Below the pieces are notes generated by a model that was not told the origin of the DNA, made no database searches, and worked only from the letters and a program-made list of their open reading frames with translations. Shown here piece after piece: positions 10,596-21,945 of a stretch of DNA of 64,000 nt. The stretch's first letter is position 1. Each line of letters begins with the position of its first letter. Both the position numbers and the translations under genes were made by a program. The DNA is from Bedellia somnulentella. Taxonomy: Eukaryota > Arthropoda > Insecta > Lepidoptera > Bedelliidae. The stretch lies in assembly GCA_963576735.1 (NCBI GenBank), contig OY755173.1, positions 19,004,873 through 19,068,872 of the forward strand. Reading direction: 5' to 3'.

Positions 10596-10815
10596 ATAGT
10601 AGCACTACTCCATTTCGTCCCGTGGGTATTCTAGGAAGCGACTTAGGGCATTGGGGCATTTGAAGTGATTTGTTGGGCATTGCGGTTTAAGACCCATCAC
10701 CGGCAACCTTTATTATACAATCTACTACCCACTCAACTTTCAAAAGCGGCTGAGGAATTTCTAATTCTGTACCTTTCTAGGTATTTATAGCCGTGATTAT
10801 ATGTATTTATGTATC
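10596..10815 (+). mobile_element. Repeat A, diverged copy
   Basis: The order of repeat A is kept ('agcactactccattt', 'gacccatcaccggcaacc', 'ggctgaggaatttct', 'tagccgtgattatatg') with many substitutions and a decayed tail. Confidence 0.65.
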
Positions 10816-11308
10816 CAATTTCAACTGTGTTGTATAAATATCAATTGAAAGAAATAATCATGTCAAACGGACAGACAGGCAAATTAGCAGACGCGATGGA
10901 TTTTGTAGATCTAGAGGAAAGATTCTGTCAAATATCACGCTTTGCCAAAATACATAAATCTATTCTAACATTTTCTTTTATTATTTAATCCTGCTTCTGC
11001 TTTTTGAGAACAAATCCTATGATTGTGATTTAATTGTGTATTTTAAAAAGATCCTATACTACTAGTAATACCAAATATCCTTTGCCAATACCAGTATGTA
11101 TTTTTATGTATGTATGTTGGCTGTGAGGTAAAACGTGAGGAAACAGATATGGCTAAGCTTAAGTTTGAACACGTGACAGTGTATCAGAATAGATTGACAC
11201 AAGCAATATTAAACCTCGCCTCGATCCTCTTTGGTTTTATAATTTCAATGATTATTTTCAATTTTATGATGTTAACTAGATGTCATTTTATTTACGGACT
11301 ATTTTGCT

Positions 11309-11552
11309 GTGTTGTGTAGTGTCGGCTTAGAATAACACTACCCCATTTCTACCCGTGGGTGATTGTAAGAGGCGACTAACGGTATTGGGACTTTTAATGG
11401 ATTTTTGGACGATGCGGTTGGAGACCCATCACCAACAACCTTTATTTCACCATCTTTTCCCCACGCAACTTCCAAAGGTGGCTGAGGAATGTCTCATTCC
11501 CTAGCTCTGGCTACCCCTTCAAGGGATTTATAGCCGTGAGTATATGTATGTA
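11309..11552 (+). mobile_element. Repeat A, full length with ~28-bp TSD
   Basis: It is flanked by a 28-bp direct repeat (11281-11308 and 11553-11580) with one mismatch. It starts GTGTTGTGTAGTGTCGGC and ends GTGAGTATATGTATGTA. This is the longest duplication seen for the family. Confidence 0.85.
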
Positions 11553-11624
11553 TGTCATTTTATTTACCGACTATTTTGCTCTCTAAACCACCTTTTTACA
11601 TAATGACTCAAACATGTACATGCT

Positions 11625-12170
11625 GTATACCCCCAAAGGGATGGCAGAGGTACTAATACTTAAGAGCTTATTCCATTACACTTTTTCGTTGCTGAATTCA
11701 GACGTCCTTCGAAGTTACTGCCGCAGACGCTTGTAAGGGCCGGCGCTCACTGCCGGCATGGCATGGCAAAGGATTTCGGTACAGATACAGCATTTTTAAT
11801 CTTATTGCCATGCGTATAGAATTCATTTTGACACAACGATGCCGAGGGAGGCCGCGGTAGGACAGAACGTCGGCATCGTTGTGTCAAAATGAAGTAAAAT
11901 GAATTCTATACTCATGGTAATAAGATTAAAAATGCTATATCTGTACCGAAATCCTTTGCCATGCCATGCCATGCCATGCCGGCAGTCAGCGCTGGCCCTT
12001 ATTCCACTACACAAATTTCAGTTTGAACGTTATTCCACTAGTCTGAATTCAGATTCTGTGGCTTTCAGACGTCTTCATTCAGACAAATGGAATAAGCTCT
12101 TTATGAACGTTACGTGACATTATTGTTACCTAGTCTTTAGAGTACCCACGTTTTGCTTGGTTTTTACATA
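11625..12170 (-). mobile_element. SINE B fragment, split by a Harbinger-type element
   Basis: The SINE B 3' region on the minus strand is present in two pieces: 11625-11659 ('cccccaaagggatggcagag', 'gtactaatact') and 12104-12170 ('gaacgttacgtgac', 'gagtacccacgttttgc'). The inserted element fills the gap. The tRNA head is missing. Confidence 0.6.
11663..12100. mobile_element. PIF/Harbinger-type snapback element (438 bp)
   Basis: Ends AGAGCTTATTCCATT are inverted at 11663 and 12100, with TTA duplications at 11660-11662 and 12101-12103, the TWA target typical of PIF/Harbinger. The two arms pair along most of their length, e.g. 'gacacaacgatgcc' with 'ggcatcgttgtgtc' around a short GC-rich loop near 11850. 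The whole unit can fold into one long hairpin. It has no coding capacity. Confidence 0.75.
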
Positions 12171-12293
12171 AAAGTTGTTGCTATTTGATTTTTTGAGATA
12201 AATTTTACACAATTATAAGTTTGTAAATTCAAAGATAAAATTTCTTAATTTTACCCCTTTAGTTAGTGGTCGTGTATGTGGGGAATTATGAAT

Positions 12294-12472
12294 ACTTACA
12301 TACATGCATACATATACTCACGGCTATAAATCCCTTAACAGGGTTAAATTCCGCAGCCACAGCCGAAGTTGATTGGGGAAAAGATGGTAATAATAAATGT
12401 TTTTGGTGACAGGTCTCCAACCACATCACCCAAAAATCACTTAAAAGCCCCTATACCCTTAGTCGCCTCTTG
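12294..12472 (-). mobile_element. Repeat A, truncated and internally deleted
   Basis: An ACAT-like tail, 'actcacggctataaatccc', then a shortened middle and 'cccttagtcgcctctt'. The head is missing. Confidence 0.7.
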
Positions 12473-12478
12473 TACCAA

Positions 12479-12526
12479 ATATACCAAATACTTATACGGC
12501 ATCGTTTAAGTATTTGGTATATTCCA
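12479..12526. repeat. Short palindrome
   Basis: ATACCAAATACTTA and TAAGTATTTGGTAT form a 14-bp stem around an 11-12 base loop (TACGGCATCG region). The function is unknown. Confidence 0.6.
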
Positions 12527-12617
12527 GTAAATTAGTTAGAGTTGATTTGGATTTTACAAAACCGTGCCGTTTAGATTATGCATAATCTTTAATATAAGTT
12601 TTATTAATATATTTTAT

Positions 12618-12794
12618 TGCATACATACACATACTCAAGAGTGTGGTGTAAATCCCTAGAAGGGGTAGCCAGAGCTAAGGAATTAGAAACTCCTCAGCCA
12701 CTTTTGGAAAGCTGAGTGGGGTAAAGATGGTAAAATAAAGGTTATTGGTGATGGGTCTCCAACCGCATCGCCCAAAAGTCTCTTAAAAGCCCCA
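12618..12794 (-). mobile_element. Repeat A, 5'-truncated
   Basis: It runs from an ACATACAC tail through 'aggggtagccagagctaagg' to 'cttaaaagcccca', where similarity stops. Confidence 0.7.
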
Positions 12795-12983
12795 AATTAT
12801 ATCCCATATTTTATTACTATTGATTTAACTTAACAAATAAAACTGTTAACAATAAACATTTCATTTCAGTTCTCATGACACGTGTGAGTGAGTAAGGTTA
12901 ATAAACGGATGACATGCTAATGACATGCCTTTGAATCTGTGTTTTCAACGTGGTGTTTGTATTCATAGTAGCTGCAAAATTTA

Positions 12984-13076
12984 TATACATACATATGTAT
13001 ACTCACGGCTATAAATCCCTAAAAGGGGTAGCCAGAGCTAAGGAATCCGAAAATTCTTCAGCTACTTTTGGAAGTT
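12984..13076 (-). mobile_element. Repeat A, 5'-truncated
   Basis: Tail plus about 90 bp ('actcacggctataaatccct' to 'acttttggaag'). Confidence 0.7.
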
Positions 13077-13883
13077 TTTATAATTAAATTTATAATTTAG
13101 AACTAAATGTTTGTCTTTACTATCATATTTATAGTAGAAGTAGCCGAAATTATATCTTTTCAATTATATAAACATTTGGTTGCTAACTTTGTCCGTACCA
13201 ACACATAAAATTCCCGATCTTTTACTTTTACATTTGAATTAGTGAATGTAGAGTTTAAAATAAAATTATGATTTCTAAGTTGTTTCGTGTTTGTAAAAGT
13301 TATGAAATGTAATATGTATCTAGATTTTTCTAAGTGTTCTTGACTTCTAGTTCTGTGAAGGTTTTTAGAGGAAGATGATTTAAAGTATATTATATGCTTA
13401 AGGGTCGTTATAGGTGTAAGGGATTCGTAGAAAAGGGGCAGCTCTATTTGTCTCTCAATAGGATTTAGTCTTACAGACAGACGGCGGACAATATGATTTT
13501 AAAAAGGAGGGTAATAAAAATGACAACAGGTATAAAAAACCTTTTGAATATGCATGATTTACATCAATCAAAATACACTTAGTCTCAATTCAAATAAATT
13601 GAATTTAGATTTAAGAAATGGAATAAGAGAGCGATGTCTTGAAATATTCATAGAGAGTTTTTAACAATGATTTTTTCTTAACAAAATAAATAAAGATGTC
13701 AATATATTCCGATAAAATTAATAGAACTTTTTATTTATGAGTTAGTATGAACAATAAAAACAAGTGATATAAATTATTCAAACAATAGCTCAAGTTTATT
13801 ATAAATGTTATGACAATAAGAAAACAACATTTGTGTAGGTTCGTTTATATTGTATATTTATTTATTTTGGATCAACAAGAGAT
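13077..13883. other. No recognisable feature
   Basis: AT-rich anonymous sequence. A short 'acagacagacggcgga' stretch near 13474 resembles pieces of common lepidopteran repeats but is too short to assign. Confidence 0.4.
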
Positions 13884-14598
13884 GGGTGAATTTCCCAAGT
13901 GATGTTTTTTTTGTCCTCGTTGAAATTCATATTTCAAAAAGATAATACCGTTTTCAATTATTTATCAACGTATAGGGTAGGTAGTTACCTGACTGGGACA
14001 AAAAGATTATTTGACTAAGTCTATGTCTTTAGGTAGAAATTAAGAACTAAACCCAGTTTTTTCTCACATCGGTGCTGTCCCCCTACTTTTTATACCGACA
14101 AATGTGCTTGTAAGACCACCAATAATGTTAAATGTAGCTTAAAAATTATTCTAATCGATAGCATGTAAATCATTTTATTAGTAAATGATAGATTTTACTT
14201 TATAACTAGCGACATTTTTTACCGAGTGGCACAAACATACTTGTCTTGGAATAATGTAGCAAATCGGTGGGTAAAATTTAAGTCTCTCCAATCTTGTATA
14301 AACCAGTCCTATGGCCTCCCCTCCCGCAAATTTGCTTAGATTTAGTGAGTTTCGTAAGCGCAATCAGGTCAGACGTGTACAAGATCGCTGCGTTTTCCCG
14401 CCATAAACGTAAGTATTCAAATTTTAGGGTCCTGGACATTTTTTTCAAGTTATCGGGGGTTTTATCTTGCTTAATTACTGGAAATTTTACAGTTTTCTAC
14501 TTTTAACAAAGGCATTTATCATACTTGTTTTCATAACTGTTTTTGAATAGTGCCTAGATATTATATTTTTTCAGTAAACCGCAAAAAAATGTGCATTT

Positions 14599-14840
14599 TC
14601 TCATGTCGGTGTTCATATATCGGTGGAATCGGTGGCTTTTTCCCCCACCGATGTGATAAATTCCACCGATATGATAAGGAAACTTGGATCGGTGGCTTAT
14701 TTCTCATATTGGTGCATTGAATTGTAAACAACGCATAGTTTTATCATATCGGTGAATGGACTTCTCATGTCGGTGGATGGCTTTATCATTTCGGTGGATT
14801 GATTTATCACATCGGTGTATCCTATTATTAACATCCGTGT
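14599..14840. repeat. Left array of the ATCGGTGG motif
   Basis: Mixed-orientation copies at 14599-14710 are followed by head-to-tail copies starting at 14741, 14762, 14783 and 14804, exactly 21 bp apart, and a degenerate one at 14824. The core is TYATCAYDTCGGTG. These may be protein-binding sites such as transposase sites. Confidence 0.75.
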
Positions 14841-15049
14841 GTAGTTACCATAGATTAACGATTCGTTTTTCTTTACAAAAATGAACAGAGCGCCGGAACG
14901 AGAAATGATAATTTAATGTAAACTGGCCCAGAGGAAGAGCATTTTTTTGCAGCATAAACCCGTTGTAGCTCACTTTATTTTACGTCATTAGTAAACTTGT
15001 GTTTTTTGTGTAATCTTTAGAATAAAGGTAACAACGTATTTTTAGTGAT

Positions 15050-15206
15050 ATAATGGTTCCCGTGGGAATTTCAGGATAATACATAGCCTATGTGTTAATC
15101 CAGGTTATATTCTATCTCTCCACCAAAATTGATTGAAATCCATACAGCCCTTTTTGCGTGAAAGAGTAACAAAATCCATCCATCCTTACAAACTCTCGCA
15201 TGTATA
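15050..15206 (+). repeat. Fragment of a common lepidopteran repeat (3' half)
   Basis: 'cccgtgggaatttcagg', 'gcctatgtgttaatccagg' and 'tttttgcgtgaaagagtaac' are blocks I associate with a very common lepidopteran interspersed repeat. It is nested inside the 13884-16156 element. Confidence 0.5.
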
Positions 15207-15862
15207 ACCTTAGAAATATAACTACCAATGTCCATACATAGGCAGTCTATAGGTGTAGGGGCCAAGATCCTGTAGGAAATTTATGAAATGATATATCATC
15301 TTAACTCTATTTCATACTTTTCCTAGGCAATGTAAAGTATTCCTAAGCATTCTATAGAATGCCTGTTGAATCACTGGCAAACTATAAAATCTAATACCTA
15401 TGCTACAATGGGAAGTAGGAAAGAGGGGTAAAAATAAATGCAAGTGCGTAATAGAGCAAGCGAAGCTGAACAAAGTAAAACGAAGCTCTACGGAGCCAGC
15501 GGAGAACACGGAACGATGATGAAGCCTCGCGTGTTTGGTTATTATCAGACACTGAAAAATTTACGACCGAAAATGCAAGGTATATTTTTCACAAAATTTT
15601 TAACACATTGCCTGATGTTTATTAGGCAAGGTGTATAGTCAATATTACTTCATAGATTGCCTTAAATACAGATTGCCTATAACATATGTAATACAGCTAG
15701 ATTGGTAGGTATGGCTGCACTCAGAATCTAAACGGTATGATGGTAGATGTAAATAAACGTACGCAATTTTTATGAATACAATAGCAAGATATTAATAAAT
15801 TGTTTGTTATTAAAACACCTTGTAAGACAGGTTATTCATTAATGTTTTTAAAATTGATACAT

Positions 15863-15980
15863 TTATCATTTCGGTGGATAGAATTATCATATCAGTGATT
15901 CGACTTATCATGTCGGTGCCAAGTCTTCTCATATCGGTACACATGAAAAACGATAGCTGGATATTGTATCATATCGGTGG
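15863..15980. repeat. Right array of the ATCGGTGG motif
   Basis: Copies start at 15863, 15884, 15905 and 15926 (again 21-bp steps), with one more at about 15967 and an inverted one at 16114-16128. Motif and period match the left array. Confidence 0.75.
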
Positions 15981-16156
15981 CCATCAAAACTTAAACCTAA
16001 ATATCTCCTTAGTTTAAGTAAATACTAATATGTAAGTAAGTGTAACGATATAAATACCCATAGAAGAATACATAACAGTTGGAAAACATGTATAAAAACA
16101 TGATTTCAAAAGATTCACCGATATGATAAAAAAACAGCATTTGTTGAAATTCACCC

Positions 16157-16848
16157 AGATACAGACTAGCTTCATAGTTTCTAATTAGATTTTGTGGTGA
16201 AATCAGCCTGTATCCAAACCAGCCCGGCTAGTACGAGCGGTGTTTAAACTAGTTATCGCGTAGGATAAAGCAGCCATCTCTTACGCACTTATCGTATACT
16301 GCCATCTCATTCAAACCGTTATCGTGTCGATAAAATGGCGCTCGTGCTTGCTCTTCGTTCATCACAGAATATATTAACAATTTATATTACTTCTACTATT
16401 TATTTTTACCATTATAAATATGTTTTTAAAACTAATGTTAAACTGTTGTTTTTGTTTCAATATATATCCATGTACAAGTATCAACTAAAATAAACAATGA
16501 AATATTCACCAAACATTTCATTTCATAAAAGGTTTGTATTAATCCAGTTTAAGTCCCATTTTGAAAGGTTTGTAGAACGATTATCAAGAAAACGTGTAAC
16601 AGAGAGAAATAAAAAGCATTACATCTTATAAAAACACAACAGTTTATTCCCGGTACTTTACTTTGTTTAAGATAAACTCTACTGTTCCAACAGCCAGTCC
16701 CTATTGAGTTTAAAAAACCTTACAATTAATTTCACTTCGGTCGAAACAATATCATCAAAGATCAAAAAATTAACAATATCTATCAGTAACAATACATCTA
16801 CGTACGTAATACGCTACAGTTACGTATTCTAGACATCACAGTCCTCAC
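16157..16848. other. Anonymous AT-rich sequence
   Basis: No gene is supported. 16195-16345 has two related halves ('agccatctcttacgcactt' and 'tgccatctcattcaaacc') and weak inverted similarity to 33590-33680, so an old repeat is possible. Confidence 0.35.
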
Positions 16849-17523
16849 CGCCACCTTTACCAGCTGGGTGGAGTAGCGCTAAAACGGGTACAAGAGATTC
16901 GGGATTTCTGCGTTACGTTTAGCTCAGATTTAACTTTTCGTAATCACATTGAGGACATTTGTAAGAAATCATTTAGAACACTCGGGTTTGTGCTGCGCAC
17001 GATAAAAGGGTTCACAAACATACTTGCTATAAAAACCCTTTATAACACATTGGTGCGCAGTAAATTGCAATGCAACGCAGTCATCTGGGCTACACATGAA
17101 GCGAAATATCGCCTCATGCTGGAGAAAATTCAAAACAAATTTGTTAGATTTTTATATATTAAGCTATATGGTGTTTATCCTTACTATCCTTTGATGTACC
17201 CAACACTATTCGTTTTGGGTATGGTAGGGTACAAAAAGTTGGAAGTGAGAAGGTATTTGACTGTGTTAGTATACTTATTAAAGGTTTTAAGAGGAATAAT
17301 TATTAACCCCACTGTCCTGTTCAAACTAAAATTAATGGTTACTAGTAATACATTAAAGCGGCGCTAGGGTCGTCTACTGGTAGTTCCATCTTCACGGACC
17401 AATCTCTTGTTTGAGAGTGCTTTTACGCGAGCGCTACGATCTTTGACCCAGATTACCGATCGCGATCGCGTAGGTTTATTCTCATGTTCGCTGGCTGACT
17501 TTACGGAATCTTCATTATATTAC
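16849..17523 (+). pseudogene. Jockey-type RT C-terminal fragment (5'-truncated, dead)
   Basis: The frame open from about 16849 reads a block like YQLGGVALKRVQEIRDF, then DLTFRNHIEDICKKS, TLGFVLRTIKGF, LYNTLVRSKLQCNAVIW and EKIQNKFVRFLY, the post-RT region of Jockey-like ORF2 proteins. A TAG at 17365 interrupts it. The same frame then continues RTNLLFESAFTRALRSL to a stop at 17521, the usual end of such proteins. Endonuclease and RT catalytic regions are absent. Confidence 0.75.
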
Positions 17524-18026
17524 TAGTGTTATGAAAAAATAGATGTTACAATGTGTAAAAGAGGAAATGTGAAGATTTAGCCAAACTATTTCATACTTAT
17601 TAGGTTCAATTATAATATTGTTAATATATGTGATAGGTATTTTGTAGTAGGTATTTGATAGATGTTTAAGTTTAATATAATCGCATTGGGCTATGCCTGT
17701 AATGGTTATGTTATTTAAATATATAAATGTATAGTCCTATTATTGAGACATACAAAAATCCGTTAAAATGTACGGAATTATTTTCATGTAAGCAATACAT
17801 GAAAGGTTGAGCCTCTTTGTTAAGTGTATAAAAAAGCTTTGTCATCGCATTAAAACTTTATAAATGAGGTTGACAGTTTCAGCAGTCCTTTCAATTTCAT
17901 ACATAAAGTTAATAATATCATGATAATCTTCAGTTGAATAGGTCTTTTGAGACATAGAGAGGATAGATAATGGTTAATCGGTGAAAGAGATTTATACCGC
18001 CAATGTGGATTGTAATGATCAAATGA
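17524..18026. other. Probable LINE 3' UTR then anonymous DNA
   Basis: Directly downstream of the dead ORF. It is AT-rich and non-coding, and no distinct tail or TSD could be fixed. Confidence 0.35.
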
Positions 18027-18197
18027 AGAATGTGCTCAAGAGGCTTACATTCGAGGTGTGAAGAATAAAAGGGTATTTATGAAAAGATTAATAGATTTAG
18101 ATGAAACTTGAGGAGTTTTTCAGGATCGTAAAAAGTGGATGGTTATTCTTTGCCCACCCCAACGGGAAATAATAGCGTGAATATATTAATGTTTGTA
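18027..18197 (+). mobile_element. RTE 3'-end fragment, strongly decayed
   Basis: 'gtgctcaagaggct', 'gtgaagaataaaagg', 'tgaaaagattaatagattta', 'ggatcgtaaaaagtgg' and 'ccaacgggaaataatagcgtga' match the last ~170 bp of RTE copies at 31712 and 57431. Confidence 0.65.
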
Positions 18198-18503
18198 GGA
18201 ATGGGTTAGCCCAATGGGGCGCTTAATTTTATATACTTGTAATAAAAAAAAATGCAAATACGTTTTGTTTAAATAGTTATTAATGATATACTATATCGAT
18301 GATGATAGAAAACTTTTTTAATTGAATACACGTTGTCATCGGAGACATAATACTTTCTAAGGAGAGTATAGTTGAAAACCGATTCATAATCATTCATTAA
18401 CTAGGTAATTATTAAGGATAAGCTATTATTGGGTGAATGCATATATATTTACTCCTGACCGTATGATGTTTATTGTTTTATTCAAAAATTATAAAAGGTT
18501 ATA

Positions 18504-18672
18504 TAAACGGCGATAGGCCTGCCCCTATCACGTGAGTACACTGTCCAAGCAAAACGTGGGTACCTTCTCTGGACACTAGATGGCGCTGCCATGTGAGTTC
18601 AGAAGTAGTGGTACCTCTGCCAACCCCTTCGGGGATAACAGGCGTGATCGTTTATGTTGTGTTTATGTTATA
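18504..18672 (+). mobile_element. SINE B, 5'-truncated (variant body)
   Basis: It begins 'aaacggcgataggcctgcc' and ends with a CCCCTTCGGGG hairpin, GGCGTGATCG and a TATGTTGTGTTTATG tail. The middle has 'ctagatggcgctgccatgtg' instead of the usual 'caggtgacaaagtcacgtg', marking a subfamily shared with 34351-34618. Confidence 0.75.
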
Positions 18673-18912
18673 AATCACAAGTACCATATACTTTAATGAA
18701 ATAACGTCAACTGTAAGTAACATACGAAATACTGTTTCGCAAAAGTTACCTCAGCAACAAAGAAAACAGTACAATAATTTCTTTTTAAAATTCAATATTT
18801 GTTTCGAGGCAAAGTTTACATTGTTAATCAAATAAACCTCTAAGGGACATAAAATACCGAGCTAAAAACAAATGTATATAATGATCATGTGTTTTCATGA
18901 ACATACTCATTG

Positions 18913-19168
18913 CTGTGTAGTGTCCGCTTAGAATAGCACTACCCCATTTCTTCCGGTGGGTCTACGTAAGAGGCGACTAACGGTATTGGGGCTTTTAAGG
19001 GATTTTTGGGCGATGCGGTTGGAGACCCATCACCAACAACCTTTATTTTTACCATCTTTTCCCCACTATCATTTCCAAAAGTGGCTGAGGAATTTCTAAT
19101 CCCTTAGCTCTGGCTACCCCTTCTAGGGATTTACAGCCGTGAGTATATATATGTATGTATGTATGTAC
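18913..19168 (+). mobile_element. Repeat A, full length
   Basis: GCTGTGTAGTGTCCGC head, complete body and ATGT tail. A short duplication (TACTCAT) is visible on both sides. Confidence 0.8.
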
Positions 19169-19300
19169 TCATAATACTAATAAATAAAGAATAAATAAAG
19201 GAAAGAAAAATTTCGATACAGGCGGGAATCGAACCCGCGACCTCGGGTATACGCTTTATTTATTCTTTATTTATTAGTAATAATCCCCACATGAGGTTTT
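19169..19300 (-). mobile_element. SINE C (tRNA-headed, TTTATTTATTC tail), truncated and folded back
   Basis: The minus strand reads a GCGGGTTCGATTCCCGCC B-box region, then a TTTCTTTCC and 'tttatttattctttatttatt' tail. The head is cut after 'cctcgggtatacgc', and a second tail in the opposite sense follows directly. See copies at 21946, 22330 and 28268. Confidence 0.6.
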
Positions 19301-19330
19301 CATAAACAAAGAGATTTAAATTATACTCAT

Positions 19331-19800
19331 TTTCTAAGATTTTCACGATTGCACATTTTAATTAAAACAACTATTGAACTGGAAGATCTGCTTTGTGTGA
19401 AAACACCTTCGATAAGCCAAACCACCACATGCGTTTTGACACACCTATAATTCTAGCAAAAGAGAATCGATTGAAATAAAGAAACATCCAAACTTCAATA
19501 GAGATGATGGTTGGCAATTACCACCTGCTTAATAAGCAAAACTAGGCAAGGGAAGAACACTAGCAAGACTCCAGATAACATTAGCTCTTTTTGTACATAG
19601 CAAATATTAAACGCAAATGTAACTTAAAATTTTGTGAAGGTAGTTAGTATTAATAATTTTATAGTACTGTGTAATGACAAATAACACCTTAGTCTTCCCG
19701 TGACCATGATAACTGAAAAGTTTTCGAAACGTCGGGCTTTAAAAATAATGTAATAAAACGCGATTAAAATATTTGAAAATCAATAGTTGTTTTAATTATT
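19331..19800. repeat. Repeat with inverted ends (AACAACTATTGA)
   Basis: AATTAAAACAACTATTGAA near 19356 and TCAATAGTTGTTTTAATTA near 19778 are inverted. The right arm carries 'ccatgataactgaaaagt' and 'ttcgaaacgtcgggctt'. The reverse complement of this arm is found again at 49483-49655. The class is unknown. Confidence 0.5.
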
Positions 19801-20344
19801 AGATAAACCTACGTCAGGAAATAGAAGGCTGACCCCATTCCCGGATAAGATAGATGGCAGATGCTTTAAACCGAACGTGAAGCACCGCCGGTTCAAGCTA
19901 CTTCCAACAGTAATAGTTAAAATTAACCTGTGAACCTGTAATAGGTCTCGAGATAGTCTATAAGATATCCGATCTCTTGAGATTATATATATGTCATTTT
20001 ATAGAGACAAACTATGCATTAAAGTGATAATTTTTCATATATAGTCAAATAAAAACAAAAAAACGCACAACAATGTATCCTCTTAATTTCATGTTAAAAC
20101 AAAACTCTTCCATTTAAATATTTAATACAGTAGATGTAATAAACTGCAGTTATTCTTTTTAATTGTCCATTGGAGTCCTCAAACCACCTGTATATTTTAA
20201 AAATATTTAATATACTCCATGTTTAATTTGAAATTATACCCTTAGCATATATTAACGCAGACTCCTCTCATTAATATAATAATTCTGCTCATTCATATCA
20301 TTAAAATAATAAATACAAATGAGTAATGAAAAAATTAAACTCAC

Positions 20345-20600
20345 CGCAAATCAACGAATTCTTCGGAGGAAATAGTTTCATCAAGATAACAACACACGGA
20401 AATGTCACTGAAGATTCGATAGTTTAATTTAAATTCACAAATATAATTCACATAGCTTATAAGATGTTTCAATTCAAAACATGAAAAATATCGTAAAAGT
20501 TTCGAACCACTTGAAAGAAACAGCGCACGTTCTTCCTCCGGCGCGTTCAGATTCAGACTGTCGGATATTCGTATTGTTACGTGCTCGTAGCAGCAGCGTA
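20345..20600 (-). other. Candidate 5' exon and promoter of a host gene
   Basis: GC- and CpG-richer than its surroundings and not obviously repetitive. On the minus strand it ends ATTTGCG|GTGAGTTT, a near-ideal splice donor at 20344-20343, and has an ACAGTC initiator-like element near 20560. No convincing coding frame is present, so it would be a non-coding first exon whose gene lies toward lower coordinates. Evidence is circumstantial. Confidence 0.3.
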
Positions 20601-21945
20601 GTCGGAGTTACTCGTAGACGCAATTGCGCTACGAGGATTTAGTTCGAATGAATGAAGTTTGGCCGTGTTGGATAATGCTTTTTGCGTCTGAATGTTTCAG
20701 TTTCTTATATCTATTTTTTTTTATTTATATATTATATTGTGGAAAAAGCTAATACGATTCTTTCTTCTTCTTACCGCTTTATGTATAGTAGATATGGAAA
20801 CTTTAAGGCCTTAAAGAAAAAATATGAATTGAGTATTCTGTTAGAGTTTCTATCGGAAGTTTATGATAATAATTGTGAATTTACTCTCAAGATTATTACA
20901 TTATTTTAAAATAAATTTCGGATACATTTTAGATTATACTCATGAAAACGGGTAGATTTAAAAGTTTAAGTTAAAGTAAACAACTAAGATACATTCTTCT
21001 GAAATCGGGTGTAATAACAAAATACAGTAATTATATAAATTAAAATACAAAATGATTGTTTGTAAGCCATTCCTCTTCAGAATAAAACAACATATCAATG
21101 TAAATTTAATAACATGCATGATAGATCTACAAAGTTACAAAACAATATTAATTGTTATTGAATGAGTATTGTTATGAATGAGAATTTCGTAATCCTTCAC
21201 AAAGGGAAACGCACGCATGAAACCGCATTATTTATAGCTTTACGACGCACACGATGTTGTACCTTTTATGAGGCTGCCATGTTTTGGAATGGAAAATGAG
21301 TTAACGAAGCATTCGCATATTTTCATTGTCATACTCGTAATTTTATGTTTTATTAATATTGTTTACATAAAACTGAGTACTAGTCTTCACAAAGCACAAT
21401 TAGGCGAAATAAAAACACGAGTTTGATCCGAAGCGACAATATTTTAATAGCATGTAATGACTGTCTGTCTATTCAAACTGTATATGCTACGCAAAATAAG
21501 TTTATTTGATAGAATATATAGATATGTTTAATTCCAACAGCTCTTTTCGTAGTTGCTTTGCTCAAGATTACTTTCAAGATCCAAGATTACCCTTACCCAT
21601 AGGGTCTTTCCACACCACGTTTTGCAAACTTTTGAATTCTAGAATGCGCGTCATCGCGAGCACAAAGTTAATCTTCAAATATCAAAAGGTGCTTCTAAAT
21701 CTCGTGTGTATTGTGTATCACAAACAACATACAAAGAGCCGTAATCAATAAACGTGTTGTACAATGGCCTTTAGATACTGATATCCTCGGATAAATGAGA
21801 AATAATTTTATTCTAAACCGATAAAACAAGTTTTTATCATTAGTAGTATTAAAATTTTCCTTAATTTGTCCTATTGAACTTTTCCTAATAGGATCTTCCA
21901 TAATTAAAATCTTTTTGTTCATGAAAACCTAATGTAGGGATTATT
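20601..21945. other. Anonymous AT-rich sequence
   Basis: Only short open frames, without recognisable motifs or matches to the repeats seen elsewhere. Confidence 0.4.

Larger units (their letters stand above)
13884..16156. mobile_element. Unclassified DNA transposon with arrays of a 21-bp motif
   Basis: The ends GGGTGAATTTC (13884) and GAAATTCACCC (ending 16156) are perfect 11-bp TIRs, and similarity continues imperfectly to a T-run. AGAT flanks both sides (13880-13883, 16157-16160), a likely 4-bp TSD. Inside, a motif close to TTATCATATCGGTGGA occurs at least a dozen times in both orientations, in clusters near 14062, 14599-14823, 15863-15980 and 16114. There is no transposase ORF. A piece of another lepidopteran repeat lies at 15050-15206. 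I cannot name the superfamily. Confidence 0.6.

Noticed and set aside
14741..15945. CRISPR-like array of short repeats
   Set aside because: Repeats are degenerate, 21 bp head to tail with no unique spacers, occur in both orientations and lie inside a eukaryotic DNA transposon.
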